64,000 nucleotides of DNA from Cryptosporangium phraense (GTDB taxonomy: Bacteria; Actinomycetota; Actinomycetes; Mycobacteriales; Cryptosporangiaceae), in contig NZ_VIRS01000003.1 of assembly GCF_006912135.1 (NCBI RefSeq), forward strand, positions 372,001 through 436,000, written 5' to 3'. Of the stretch, positions 51,927 through 59,609 are shown piece after piece. The number at the start of each line of letters is the position of its first letter. Within the stretch, counting starts at the first letter, position 1. The notes beneath the pieces were generated by a model. It saw nothing but the letters and a program-made list of their open reading frames with translations, was not told the DNA's origin and searched no databases. The position numbers were made by a program, and so were the translations under genes.

Positions 51927-52490
51927 TCACTGGTCGGTACTTAGTCTCCCCAGACGATCAGCCGTTGCTCTGACCGCAGCGACGAGGGCCGGCGTCGCAC
52001 GGCGGATGGAGCGGCTCACCAAATGATCTGGACCGTAGCGGCCATCAATTTCAGCGAGCCGGTTAGATACGTCCATGCGTTCGCCGGATGGGCCGGTCGT
52101 CATATCGCAGTAGATCAGTGCATCGGCAAGATCGCTGGGCGGCGCGTCAAACTCGTCCATCTCAGCGGACAGTCCGCGTTCCTCCGCCTCGATGCATGCG
52201 CACGTGTGGTGAGCAACCAGGCGGCATAGCATCTCGTCCGCGTATTCTACGTCGCGTAGATAACGGGCGCCATCGATCGGATGGAAGTCCGTCGCGACGA
52301 GCGAGGGCGCGTATCCGATGTCGTGCAGCCATGCGGCGCTGACCAGAAGATCGGCATCGGACCCAAGGATCGAGCGGAGCGTCTCGGCCTGAGCGCCGAC
52401 CCCCTGGGAGTGGGCCCATCGCCGAGGCAGCGGCTCCGCTAGCAACGACTCCGCGAGCGCTCGCGCCCAACCGACCTGCACATGTCCCAC
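51927..52490 (-). CDS. HD domain phosphohydrolase (187 aa)
   Basis: This is an HD-fold metal-dependent phosphohydrolase. The histidine in WAHSQGVGAQAETL, the HD pair in AAWLHDIGYAP, and later H residues (DFHPIDGARYL, VAHHTCA) and D in LIYCDMTTGPSG supply the metal site. It resembles small HD proteins that cleave nucleotides or cyclic nucleotides. It starts at GTG 52490 inside the 9-3-9 palindrome at 52477-52497, which would place it under tight control of the upstream GntR protein. It is convergent with the DUF6082 gene. Confidence 0.85.
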   Translation of the reverse strand: MGHVQVGWARALAESLLAEPLPRRWAHSQGVGAQAETLRSILGSDADLLVSAAWLHDIGYAPSLVATDFHPIDGARYLRDVEYADEMLCRLVAHHTCACIEAEERGLSAEMDEFDAPPSDLADALIYCDMTTGPSGERMDVSNRLAEIDGRYGPDHLVSRSIRRATPALVAAVRATADRLGRLSTDQ

Positions 52491-52497
52491 ATGTGCA
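52477..52497. promoter_or_regulatory. Perfect 9-3-9 palindrome, operator overlapping the HD gene start
   Basis: TGCACATGT-CCC-ACATGTGCA covers the start codon of the HD gene and lies 13 bases before the downstream end of the GntR gene. It could be bound by that GntR protein to block HD gene expression. Confidence 0.65.
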
Positions 52498-52510
52498 AGC
52501 CTAAGCGCAT

Positions 52511-52963
52511 TCAGGGGGCCCGGACGAACCAGCCTCTGCCTTGGATCGACTCGACCAGGCCGGCCGTAGCCAGTTCGGCGAGGGCTTGGCGGGCGGTGCC
52601 TCGGGAGACGCCGTAGGTCATCGTCAGCGACGATTCGGACGGCAGATGAGCGCCGGATTTGTAGTCGCCTCGCTCGATCGCACCACGGAGGTCCGCGGCG
52701 ATGCGTCGGTAGGCCAGGCCGGGTGTCGAGTCCGCTCCAGGCGCCTTCACAATGCGTCCGCGCCCCGGCAGCGTCTCGATCAGCCCTTCGGACTCCAGAG
52801 CTCCTAGGGCGCGGCGGACCGTGTTGCGCACGACGCCGAACTCAGTACTCAGCGCGGCCTCGGACGGCAGAAGCGAGCCTGCGGAGAGTGTGCCGTCCGA
52901 CACCCGCCGACGAAGCACCTCGGCAATGTGGACGTACGCACGCCATGCGGTCGGTCGTCCCAC
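52511..52963 (-). CDS. GntR-type regulator made of two winged-helix domains (150 aa)
   Basis: Two GntR winged-helix domains follow each other: residues ~8-74 (AYVHIAEVLRRRVSDGTLSAGSLLPSEAALSTEFGVVRNTVRRALGALESEGLIETLPGRGRIV) and ~83-148 (LAYRRIAADLRGAIERGDYKSGAHLPSESSLTMTYGVSRGTARQALAELATAGLVESIQGRGWFV). There is no ligand-binding domain, unlike HutC/FadR/MocR proteins. Such tandem-wHTH GntR proteins are typical of KorSA-like regulators in actinomycete elements. GTG 52963. It is upstream of, and same strand as, the HD gene (20-base gap). Confidence 0.85.
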   Translation of the reverse strand: MGRPTAWRAYVHIAEVLRRRVSDGTLSAGSLLPSEAALSTEFGVVRNTVRRALGALESEGLIETLPGRGRIVKAPGADSTPGLAYRRIAADLRGAIERGDYKSGAHLPSESSLTMTYGVSRGTARQALAELATAGLVESIQGRGWFVRAP

Positions 52964-53040
52964 GCGCCTCGCCCTCTCGCTGCTTGTTCAGTGCCGTCCG
53001 AGTGTCTGGTACCTCATCGGACCTTTCCACTACGGAGAGG

Positions 53041-53097
53041 GACGTCTGGGGACGTCTTCTGTTAGCGTGCGATCGTCCCCTCACGCCCGGTGGAGGA
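53041..53097 (+). promoter_or_regulatory. Promoter region with two GACGTCT repeats
   Basis: GACGTCT at 53041 and 53051, exactly one helical turn apart, is followed by TAGCGTG (53063-53069). It matches the region before the paralogue at 49382. A further GACGTCT is at 53846-53852 downstream of the gene. Confidence 0.6.
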
Positions 53098-53823
53098 ATG
53101 GTGAACGACACGCTGCGGCGCGCGCTCGCTGACTCGCGTCTCCGAGACGTTGACGTCGCGTCTCGTTTGGGCGTCGATCCCAAGACTGTGCAGCGTTGGG
53201 TAGCCGGCCGCATCCCCCATGCTCGTCACCGTTGGGGGCTGGCCGACATGGTCGGCAAGCATGAGAACGATCTGTGGCCACACCTAGAGCACCTGGCCGG
53301 TGGAGCTTCGCAGGAGACGGTAGCGGTTTACCCCCATCGGGGTTCGGTCCCGCCGACGGTGTGGCGCTCGTTGTTCGGTGTCGCGCGTGATCGCATCGAT
53401 GTCTTGGTCTACAGCGGCTTGTTCCTCGTCGAGGACGTCGAGCTGATGCGCCTGATCACCTCGCGGGCACGCGCCGGCGTCCGGGTGCGAATGGCGTTCG
53501 GCGACCCGGACAGCCCCTTCGTGCGCTCCCGTGGCGCGGAGGAAGGCATCGACGACGCCCTTGGCGCGAAGGTCCGTAGCGCGTTGGTGCTCTGCCGGCC
53601 GTTGCTTGACGCGCCGAACGTGGAGATCCGACGGCACGCCACCGTCCTCTACAACTCGCTCTACCGAGCGGACGACGAGGTACTCGTTAATGCCCATGTC
53701 TACGGCGTCGGCGCGTCACATGCGCCCGTGTTTCACCTGCGCTCGACCGGGCCGGAATCGATGACCGCGACTTACCTGGAGAGTTTCGAACGAGTCTGGG
53801 CTATCGCGGAGCCCACGGTGTAG
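53098..53823 (+). CDS. HTH protein with PLD-like C-terminal domain, paralogue (DUF5919; 241 aa)
   Basis: It has the same architecture as the protein at 49382. The HTH is residues ~1-60 (NDTLRRALADSRLRDVDVASRLGVDPKTVQRWVAGRIPHARHRWGLADMVGKHENDLWP). The PLD-like part is VYPHRGSVPPTVWRSLFGVARDRIDVLVYSGLFLVEDVELMRLITSRARAGVRVRMAFGDPDSPFV. Both end with TYLESFERVWA. The two copies are clearly related but far from identical in the HTH. ATG 53098 is used; GTG 53101 is a close alternative to GGAGG. It probably binds the GACGTCT sites. Confidence 0.8.
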   Translation: MVNDTLRRALADSRLRDVDVASRLGVDPKTVQRWVAGRIPHARHRWGLADMVGKHENDLWPHLEHLAGGASQETVAVYPHRGSVPPTVWRSLFGVARDRIDVLVYSGLFLVEDVELMRLITSRARAGVRVRMAFGDPDSPFVRSRGAEEGIDDALGAKVRSALVLCRPLLDAPNVEIRRHATVLYNSLYRADDEVLVNAHVYGVGASHAPVFHLRSTGPESMTATYLESFERVWAIAEPTV

Positions 53824-53944
53824 CCAAGGCCAGCGGGACGCTAGGGACGTCTGCAGAACGTCCTTGAACGAGGTTCAGCCGTACCCGTCTCCTGGAGTCC
53901 ACTCAAGTCGCATCACGAGGGCGGACTACTAGGAGGCATCAGCG

Positions 53945-54181
53945 ATGAATCAGCCAGCGAACGGGGCCGACGCCGACCGACCGTCGGTTCGGCCGCGGAT
54001 CGCAGGCGCCGCCGAGGCTAGGCGCGAAGCCAACGGCGCACTCGCCGAGATCCTGGCGCGTCACGGTAGGCATCCGTCGGTCGACGAGTCGACCTGCGTT
54101 GTGTGCGGAGTGCCGTATCCGTGTGGCGAGCGACGAGCTGTCCAGTCCGCGCTAGGCACGGACGACAGGCAGGCCGTCTGA
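53945..54181 (+). CDS. Small Cys-containing protein of the element (78 aa)
   Basis: NQPANGADADRPSVRPRIAGAAEARREANGALAEILARHGRHPSVDESTCVVCGVPYPCGERRAVQSALGTDDRQAV has a Cys-x2-Cys-x5-Cys cluster (CVVCGVPYPC), possibly zinc-binding. ATG 53945 has AGGAGG 8 bases upstream. Its stop overlaps the next gene by TGATG, so they are coupled. Function unknown. Confidence 0.65.
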   Translation: MNQPANGADADRPSVRPRIAGAAEARREANGALAEILARHGRHPSVDESTCVVCGVPYPCGERRAVQSALGTDDRQAV

Positions 54182-54519
54182 TGCCTTTCGACGCGATCGT
54201 CCCCGCGCAGCGTTCGACGCAGTCCGGCCTTCACGACCACCGGCTGAGTCACGCTCGTGACCACCTCCCGATACTGGAAGAGGTAACCACGGTACAGAGA
54301 CTTGCCGCGGTAGCCGTCCTGGAACGCCACGAGCCGCGCCTGACCGTCTTACAGCGCATCGCAGTCGTCGACGCCGCCGCGTACTGGGTCGAGAGCGCTG
54401 GGGGAGACGAGCTGGCATGGGCGCTTCTGGAAGCCGCATGTCGATCATCGATCGCTGCCGGCCGAACGTACGGCGCGCTCTTGAATACCGCCGGAAGGGC
54501 CAGCGCGGCAGCCCGTTGA
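54181..54519 (+). CDS. Small helical protein (112 aa)
   Basis: PFDAIVPAQRSTQSGLHDHRLSHARDHLPILEEVTTVQRLAAVAVLERHEPRLTVLQRIAVVDAAAYWVESAGGDELAWALLEAACRSSIAAGRTYGALLNTAGRASAAAR is mainly helical with no recognised domain. It starts at ATG 54181, overlapping the previous stop. Its place in a short run of small genes in the element is the only clue. Confidence 0.55.
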   Translation: MPFDAIVPAQRSTQSGLHDHRLSHARDHLPILEEVTTVQRLAAVAVLERHEPRLTVLQRIAVVDAAAYWVESAGGDELAWALLEAACRSSIAAGRTYGALLNTAGRASAAAR

Positions 54520-54683
54520 CAGCACAACTCGTGCGTCGGCTGCCATGAGACCCCCGGCGATGCCTGATGCAGGCTCGGTCCGTCGGGTGACACGTCGGGA
54601 CGGGACCAGCCAACCCCGGCAGCGTTGGTCCCGTCCTGGCTCAACTGCGCGTCCGATGAACCCATACCTTGGGAGACCTGACG

Positions 54684-54752
54684 ATGATGCACGGAATCGT
54701 GTGCCTTACCGACGCGTGGTCGGCAGCCGCTCTGTGGATGGTGGAGCGGTGA
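54684..54752 (+). CDS. Possible 22-residue leader peptide
   Basis: ATG 54684 (MMHGIVCLTDAWSAAALWMVER) follows GGGAGA and ends in GTGA, overlapping the start of the gene at 54749. It may be a leader that couples translation to that gene. It could equally be chance. Confidence 0.35.
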   Translation: MMHGIVCLTDAWSAAALWMVER

Positions 54753-54988
54753 GCAGTGCGTCAAGCGACGAACGCTTCCCAATCCCGCCACGATGGCACC
54801 GCGAACTGGTATCGGAGGACGTTGAGACGGCGCGCGGTCTTATTGACCTCCACTGCCCCCCGGGGAATGACCCCGACCGCCTCATCTGCGCGAGCGCGAC
54901 GCACCTCGTCGTGGTGCCGTTTTGGCCTTGCAGGCAGCGACGTTGGGCGGAATGGGTCCTCGACCTAGCGCAACGCGGTGCCGTGTGA
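54749..54988 (+). CDS. Small protein of unknown function (79 aa)
   Basis: SSASSDERFPIPPRWHRELVSEDVETARGLIDLHCPPGNDPDRLICASATHLVVVPFWPCRQRRWAEWVLDLAQRGAV. GTG 54749 follows GGAG by 4 bases. The longer open frame from 54545 has an arginine-rich, unlikely N-terminus. No domain was recognised. It is the last plus-strand gene before the lower-GC block. Confidence 0.5.
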   Translation: MSSASSDERFPIPPRWHRELVSEDVETARGLIDLHCPPGNDPDRLICASATHLVVVPFWPCRQRRWAEWVLDLAQRGAV

Positions 54989-55130
54989 CTCTGGTATCGA
55001 GAGCCAATTGAAGTGTTATCGTGGAAATGAACGTTCGCCGATTAAGGCAACACATGCGGTCGGCCGCCACACGGCGGATATTTCAGAGAGCATCTTTGCG
55101 AAGACTAAGGAGGGGCGAGAATTAGCTCTT

Positions 55131-56786
55131 TCAAACTATCTGAATGCGACACAGCGATGGGCGGACTTGACTGAGTCGCAGTCTCCTCGCGAAGTCGCGC
55201 AAATTCACTTTGCTGAATGTAGGCAAGTCATCTGGCAGGGACCGATTTTTCACATGCCCAATCGCGTAAGTGACGAACTTCGGTGTCGCCTCAGCAGTAG
55301 TGAGGAATGACGGATCCAGCTGTCGAACCGCCTCGTTGAAGTTCTTCCGGTAGATATTGTCGCTAGCCAACAGTTGAGCAGACACCAAGCCTTGTGAGAA
55401 CAGATGACTCAGCGTCTGACTCCCAGAGTATTTTTTGACATGGATAAGGTAGCCGTCTCTGTGAAGGAAATCGCACGACTCGACTTCATCACCGTCGCCA
55501 GGCCGGACGTCAACCGTGTCTAGGCAGAGTAGATCGGCCTTCGATACCTGTGCATTGTACTGAGTCTCCGACAAGTGCCTAGGCCAATCGGGGAGAGCAA
55601 GTATCGAAGTCACGTGGTCGATCTCGCTGAGATCGGAATTCAGTCGTTGCGTATAGTCCTCGTCTAGCGAGAACCATTTGCCAAGGGTCAAGATGTAGCG
55701 TGTATCGGCCGTTCCAACCTCAAATACGAGCCAGTCGCGGAGTGGCATCATTCCGCTTGCCGGCTCGCCGTCATCCCCGATGGCCATAAGCCGAACACTG
55801 CGGAGCGACGCCCGACCGTACCGTCCGCCCATGTTTCCGAGCGCTATTTCCAGCCCACTCAGCGATGCTGAATCGAGTACTTCGGATGCCCCATCCTCAT
55901 CCCTCCCGCGGAATATTTGCATATGATCTACGGTGTCCATATTAACTGAATCGGGAGGTGAGAACTCAAGCACGTACTCAGAGAGTTGTGCCAGTCTCTG
56001 GTCTTTGAGATGCCTACGTATTGATTGCGCGGAAGTTGGAAAAATCGCCGCAGCAAGCAGGGTCTCCAAATCCTCGACGAGAGGATCTTTCGACCGCAGC
56101 GGAACGAGCGCATCGACGAATTGAAGTTCCTCAGTGGGCTGAAGCCGTTCCACCTCTTCTAGCATAGATCTAAGCGCCTCGGCGATCTCGTTCAAGTTCG
56201 TCTCAGCTTTGAAGGCAATCGAGTCTGTGGCGATAAAGATTCCGCTTTCACCAATTTCAATTCCGTCTGAGTTGAGCCTTCCTGCGAGCTTTCGCACGAA
56301 CTCTCCGTCGAGCGGAACATCAAAGTCTCGTAGTCCACCGCCAAATGGTATTTGGACGGACTGAGTTCGGCTGGATGCACCGACACGACGGCTGCGAAAA
56401 TCGCTCAAACCGTCTGGTTCTAGCCGTCTCGCCGCGAACCTCAAGCCAAAGTTTGCCTCTACTTTCGCCCAATCGAGCGTAGAACTCCCGTAGCCGAAGC
56501 AGACAGCGAAGAATCTCCCGTCAACAGGCAAGAATATGACAAAACGATTTGACATATTCATCGCTTGGCTTAGCCCCGGGAAGTATTCAGCGAGCGCACT
56601 TGCCCATGGCGGGGATTTCTCCGACCGTGCGCGAAAATAGGCCACCATGCCAACTGGGGCGCTACCGGTTACGGGGAGGGGATCCATCGGTTGACTGCCG
56701 CCGGGGCGATACTTGGCACGCAGCGCAAGTACGGGCTCACTAAGTCCGTCACGAAGTAGATAGCAATTGAACCGAAGTTTTGCCAC
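55131..56786 (-). CDS. TIGR04141/DUF6119 family sporadically distributed protein (551 aa)
   Basis: The sequence matches the sporadically distributed family TIGR04141 (DUF6119). It begins AKLRFNCYLLRDGLSEPVLAL, has the middle block FAVCFGYGSSTLDWAKVEANFGLRFAARRLEPDGLSDFRSRRVGASSRTQS, and ends with FVTYAIGHVKNRSLPDDLPTFSKVNLRDFARRLRLSQVRPSLCRIQIV. The family is ~500-570 residues, often on mobile elements, and of unknown function. No nuclease or ATPase motif is obvious. GTG 56786 has GGGGGAG 4 bases before it and matches the usual N-terminus. GC is clearly lower than elsewhere in the window. The nuclease-like gene at 57310 lies upstream in the same orientation. Confidence 0.85.
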   Translation of the reverse strand: MAKLRFNCYLLRDGLSEPVLALRAKYRPGGSQPMDPLPVTGSAPVGMVAYFRARSEKSPPWASALAEYFPGLSQAMNMSNRFVIFLPVDGRFFAVCFGYGSSTLDWAKVEANFGLRFAARRLEPDGLSDFRSRRVGASSRTQSVQIPFGGGLRDFDVPLDGEFVRKLAGRLNSDGIEIGESGIFIATDSIAFKAETNLNEIAEALRSMLEEVERLQPTEELQFVDALVPLRSKDPLVEDLETLLAAAIFPTSAQSIRRHLKDQRLAQLSEYVLEFSPPDSVNMDTVDHMQIFRGRDEDGASEVLDSASLSGLEIALGNMGGRYGRASLRSVRLMAIGDDGEPASGMMPLRDWLVFEVGTADTRYILTLGKWFSLDEDYTQRLNSDLSEIDHVTSILALPDWPRHLSETQYNAQVSKADLLCLDTVDVRPGDGDEVESCDFLHRDGYLIHVKKYSGSQTLSHLFSQGLVSAQLLASDNIYRKNFNEAVRQLDPSFLTTAEATPKFVTYAIGHVKNRSLPDDLPTFSKVNLRDFARRLRLSQVRPSLCRIQIV

Positions 56787-57309
56787 GCGCTCCCCCGAGT
56801 CCGATCGGCCATCTAAGCTCACCGATCACGCAGTAGGACGAATCAGCGACACCGTGTGTGATTCTAGGGCCAATAGCGGCCCGAGGTATAGATGGCACGA
56901 AGGTATGAGGCGAATGTGCTTGACCGAGAGCGCGGACGAGAGCCTCTGCGGTGAGTGCCAGGGCTCGGACGTTAAGGCATCCCGGGCCTCATCGGCGGGC
57001 TGGTACCGCAGTACTCGGCAGCCCATGCCGTGCCCGCCGACCCACCCGGTGCTGGCCCGCCTGACGCCCGTATCCGTTCAAACAGCCGATGCGGCGACCC
57101 GCAGTCCTTATAGCTGGTTGGAAGCTTGCATATGCTGGTGTAGCTCTTAGGTCGGCCGTAGCGCGCGTCTCTAATCTCAAGCGACAATTCCGGGCATACG
57201 ATAGATGCCGGTGTGCTTATGGTCCGGCCCGACTCATGCGAATCGTTGTGGTGGATTCACCCAGCGGCGCGCCCTGCACGCCCGATAGTTCCTCCGCCGG
57301 CATCTTCGC
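56787..57309. other. Gap between the two low-GC genes, no gene called
   Basis: The region reads through several short frames without a recognisable protein. It separates two genes on the same strand, so the TIGR04141 gene likely has its own promoter here. No terminator or clear operator was recognised. Confidence 0.45.
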
Positions 57310-59445
57310 TCAGTCATCCTCTCTGCTGGCGAAGACCTCAATTTGATCAGCCAAGGCTCGTAGCCGACGGGCTATATTGCGGGGATCGTCGGCGATCGCG
57401 TATAGGATCTCCCGATTTTCGCCACGGACCTCGCGAGCGGCCGATATAGTTGGATGAGTAAGCAGATTTAGCTTTGCGACAATTTGCTCACTCGTGGGCC
57501 TGAACGGAAGGTCAGTAGAGCGCAGTGCAAAGCGAAGATTTGCGGGCGACGCGGACCCGCGAGCCTCTGGGTCATCTTCGGTAGCCTCACTCTGCAGGAC
57601 TGAAATGATCGCTGCTGTCAGAGCTAGGTCATTTTTTAGAGAATCGGCACTTTCCTGCAGTCCTGAGAGATTCGTTAAGCTCGGGTCGAACGCATTGCGG
57701 AGCTGGTGCAATGTTAGTGGCGTGCGGGAGTGTTCCTGAAGCAGGGACGATAGGTCTTCAATAGTGATCACCGCCATGCCGTTCGACGCGGCGGATTCCA
57801 TTACACTCTTCGGAAATTTTACTCCGACAACAGCCGCATAACTCGCGGCGTTCCGCTTCCGATGCCTCTTTATGGCCTCGAAGTTGATTTGTCCCTCCGG
57901 AACGGATCCTTGTGATGTGGACTTGACTTCAATGATCGCCGAATAGCGAGAGTCCGCTGGCAGATCGGCAGTTACTAGTACGTCGGTGTCACTTTGGCCG
58001 CTAATGTGCTTCGCCCGAAGTCCGAGCATTTCGAATGCATCCCGAACAGCGATTTCGAACTCTTTGTCCCGACTACCAATTGTGCCGAAAGTTTGCAAGC
58101 GATTCAGAATATCCTCGGTGGCGACCATCGACGGATCTCGTTCCTCTGATTCTGGGTCGTCCGCAGCCGCACCGTTAGAGCTTGTAGGAACAAGAGAACT
58201 CTCCTGCAATGGCAGCTCGCTTAACAGTTCCTCGCCGAGGGCTGTCAGTCTCGATCGAGATTTGTCAAACCTTTCGAGGAAGCCGCAATCTGCGAGAAGG
58301 GCGACTCTTGTTCGGATTTCGGAGTTTTCGCCACTGAATTGATAGCGAGATCGGGCTATCGCAAGCAGTTGAGAAGTCGACACAAGATCGCGAGATGCCT
58401 CAAGAAGTTCACCGATGAACGCAAATTTCGAGTGTAAGAAGCGGATCAGGTCTGCCTCGCGACCGACTGCTAAGCACGCGTATGCCAGCTCTGTTGGACC
58501 ATATTTGTTGTAAGCAATCAGTTCGATAAAGTCAAGGTGACGGAGAGAGTGAAGCATTGAATTAAAGGAGCCTGCGCCGACCCCTAGTTCCCGGTCAGCG
58601 CTATCGCGGAACTCGTCCACCGTTGCACCTACGTCGATGAGTCCTACAGCCTTTCTGAGTCCTTCTAGAGCTGTTAGCCGCGTCGCAACGGATCCGGAGG
58701 CAGAGCGGTTCGCGCCTCGGGGTATATATCCGATAGGTTCTTTCCGGTTAATCAAAGATGATGGTGTGATCGCCAGCAGTCGCTCCAATACCACGGTCGA
58801 CGCTTTTTGTACCGCGCTATTCGCCTTCGGATCAGACATGCTTTGACCCGCGGCCTCCTCACTTGTAGCAAGTGTTAGCTTGGCAAGGAGCGTACTGCCG
58901 GATTCTGTTAGAACGATTTTCCGACCCCAAATCTCGACCATTCCGAGGGAACGCAGCCAAGCCAATCGTCTGCGGATCGGGTCTTGCTTCTCCCATGAGA
59001 GTACGTACTTAGATCTTGCCGCTCGTAAGAGATCGGCCTGTGTCGTATTATCGCCGACTTCATTTAGAAGCTCACCAATAAACTTGCATTGATTATGCAA
59101 GTGAACTGCTAGAGCGGACCCGTTGGAAGTGTTGATGAACCATTGACGGGAAAATGCAGTCGGATGCCAGGCTTCTCCAATCCGAACCACGATGCCCATT
59201 GGAGACAGTTGTCGTCGGCACAGTTCGTCCGCAGAAGTCTCAATAGCTTCACCCATTGCGGTGGTTATCAAAAGATTGCTTTCACGAGCCGCTGGCAGTT
59301 GACCCAAGATCTGAACGAGACAATCTACTTGGAAGGTCGTCCCGCCTGGCAATATGCCAACCGTATTAGAGCGCTCGCTCCACGGCCTCGGGGAAGTGAT
59401 TTGAGGATCGTGCCGCTCTGCGGCATCCCCTTCGATTTCGGACAT
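57310..59445 (-). CDS. Large protein with duplicated winged-helix units and PD-(D/E)xK (Mrr-like) nuclease domain (711 aa)
   Basis: Two similar ~80-residue blocks lie at residues 111-190 (HLHNQCKFIGELLNEVG to IVLTESGSTLLAKL) and 331-410 (RFLHSKFAFIGELLEAS to RLTALGEELLSELPL). Each ends in a winged-helix-like segment. Between about 455 and 560 comes an endonuclease fold: EFEIAVRDAFEMLGLRAKHISG, then DTDVLV (Asp486/488) and IIEVKST (Glu506, Lys508), fitting the D-(x)n-E-x-K core of Mrr-type restriction enzymes. The C-terminal ~150 residues are helical. ATG 59445 has no strong ribosome site. GC is low for this genome. It sits directly upstream of the TIGR04141 gene at the right end of the element. 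Confidence 0.75.
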   Translation of the reverse strand: MSEIEGDAAERHDPQITSPRPWSERSNTVGILPGGTTFQVDCLVQILGQLPAARESNLLITTAMGEAIETSADELCRRQLSPMGIVVRIGEAWHPTAFSRQWFINTSNGSALAVHLHNQCKFIGELLNEVGDNTTQADLLRAARSKYVLSWEKQDPIRRRLAWLRSLGMVEIWGRKIVLTESGSTLLAKLTLATSEEAAGQSMSDPKANSAVQKASTVVLERLLAITPSSLINRKEPIGYIPRGANRSASGSVATRLTALEGLRKAVGLIDVGATVDEFRDSADRELGVGAGSFNSMLHSLRHLDFIELIAYNKYGPTELAYACLAVGREADLIRFLHSKFAFIGELLEASRDLVSTSQLLAIARSRYQFSGENSEIRTRVALLADCGFLERFDKSRSRLTALGEELLSELPLQESSLVPTSSNGAAADDPESEERDPSMVATEDILNRLQTFGTIGSRDKEFEIAVRDAFEMLGLRAKHISGQSDTDVLVTADLPADSRYSAIIEVKSTSQGSVPEGQINFEAIKRHRKRNAASYAAVVGVKFPKSVMESAASNGMAVITIEDLSSLLQEHSRTPLTLHQLRNAFDPSLTNLSGLQESADSLKNDLALTAAIISVLQSEATEDDPEARGSASPANLRFALRSTDLPFRPTSEQIVAKLNLLTHPTISAAREVRGENREILYAIADDPRNIARRLRALADQIEVFASREDD

Positions 59446-59595
59446 TAGGCGATGATATCCGAGCAGCACGGTGTATCGAGTTGTTAGTCGACGTTGTTGT
59501 CGCCCCCAGGGTGAAGGCGTGGCAGCCCACGCTGTTACACGAGGCCTATCTCTGCGGTCAACGCTAACAACCGTGTGCTCATGGTTCGGCTCGGT

Positions 59596-59609
59596 CCTCG
59601 GACACAATC
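59596..59609 (+). other. Second att core
   Basis: CCTCGGACACAATC is identical to the tRNA-Leu copy at 45221. It marks the right end of the first element and the left end of an older element relic. Confidence 0.85.

Larger units (their letters stand above)
45221..59609. mobile_element. AICE-like integrative element in tRNA-Leu, partly deleted
   Basis: Bounded by the 14-base direct repeat CCTCGGACACAATC (45221-45234 and 59596-59609), it is about 14.4 kb. It holds the truncated serine recombinase, an FtsK/Tra ATPase, DUF2637 (SpdB-like) and small genes, a GntR regulator, a Nudix gene, and cargo at the right end. The organisation (int next to the tRNA, then tra and spd) is that of an actinomycete integrative and conjugative element. 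No replication initiator gene or excisionase is visible, which agrees with the deletion at 46400. It is probably immobile. Confidence 0.85.

Noticed and set aside
56767-57150. 127-codon plus-strand frame in the low-GC gap
   Set aside because: No ribosome site, no recognisable domain, and it overlaps the 5' end of the TIGR04141 gene on the other strand.
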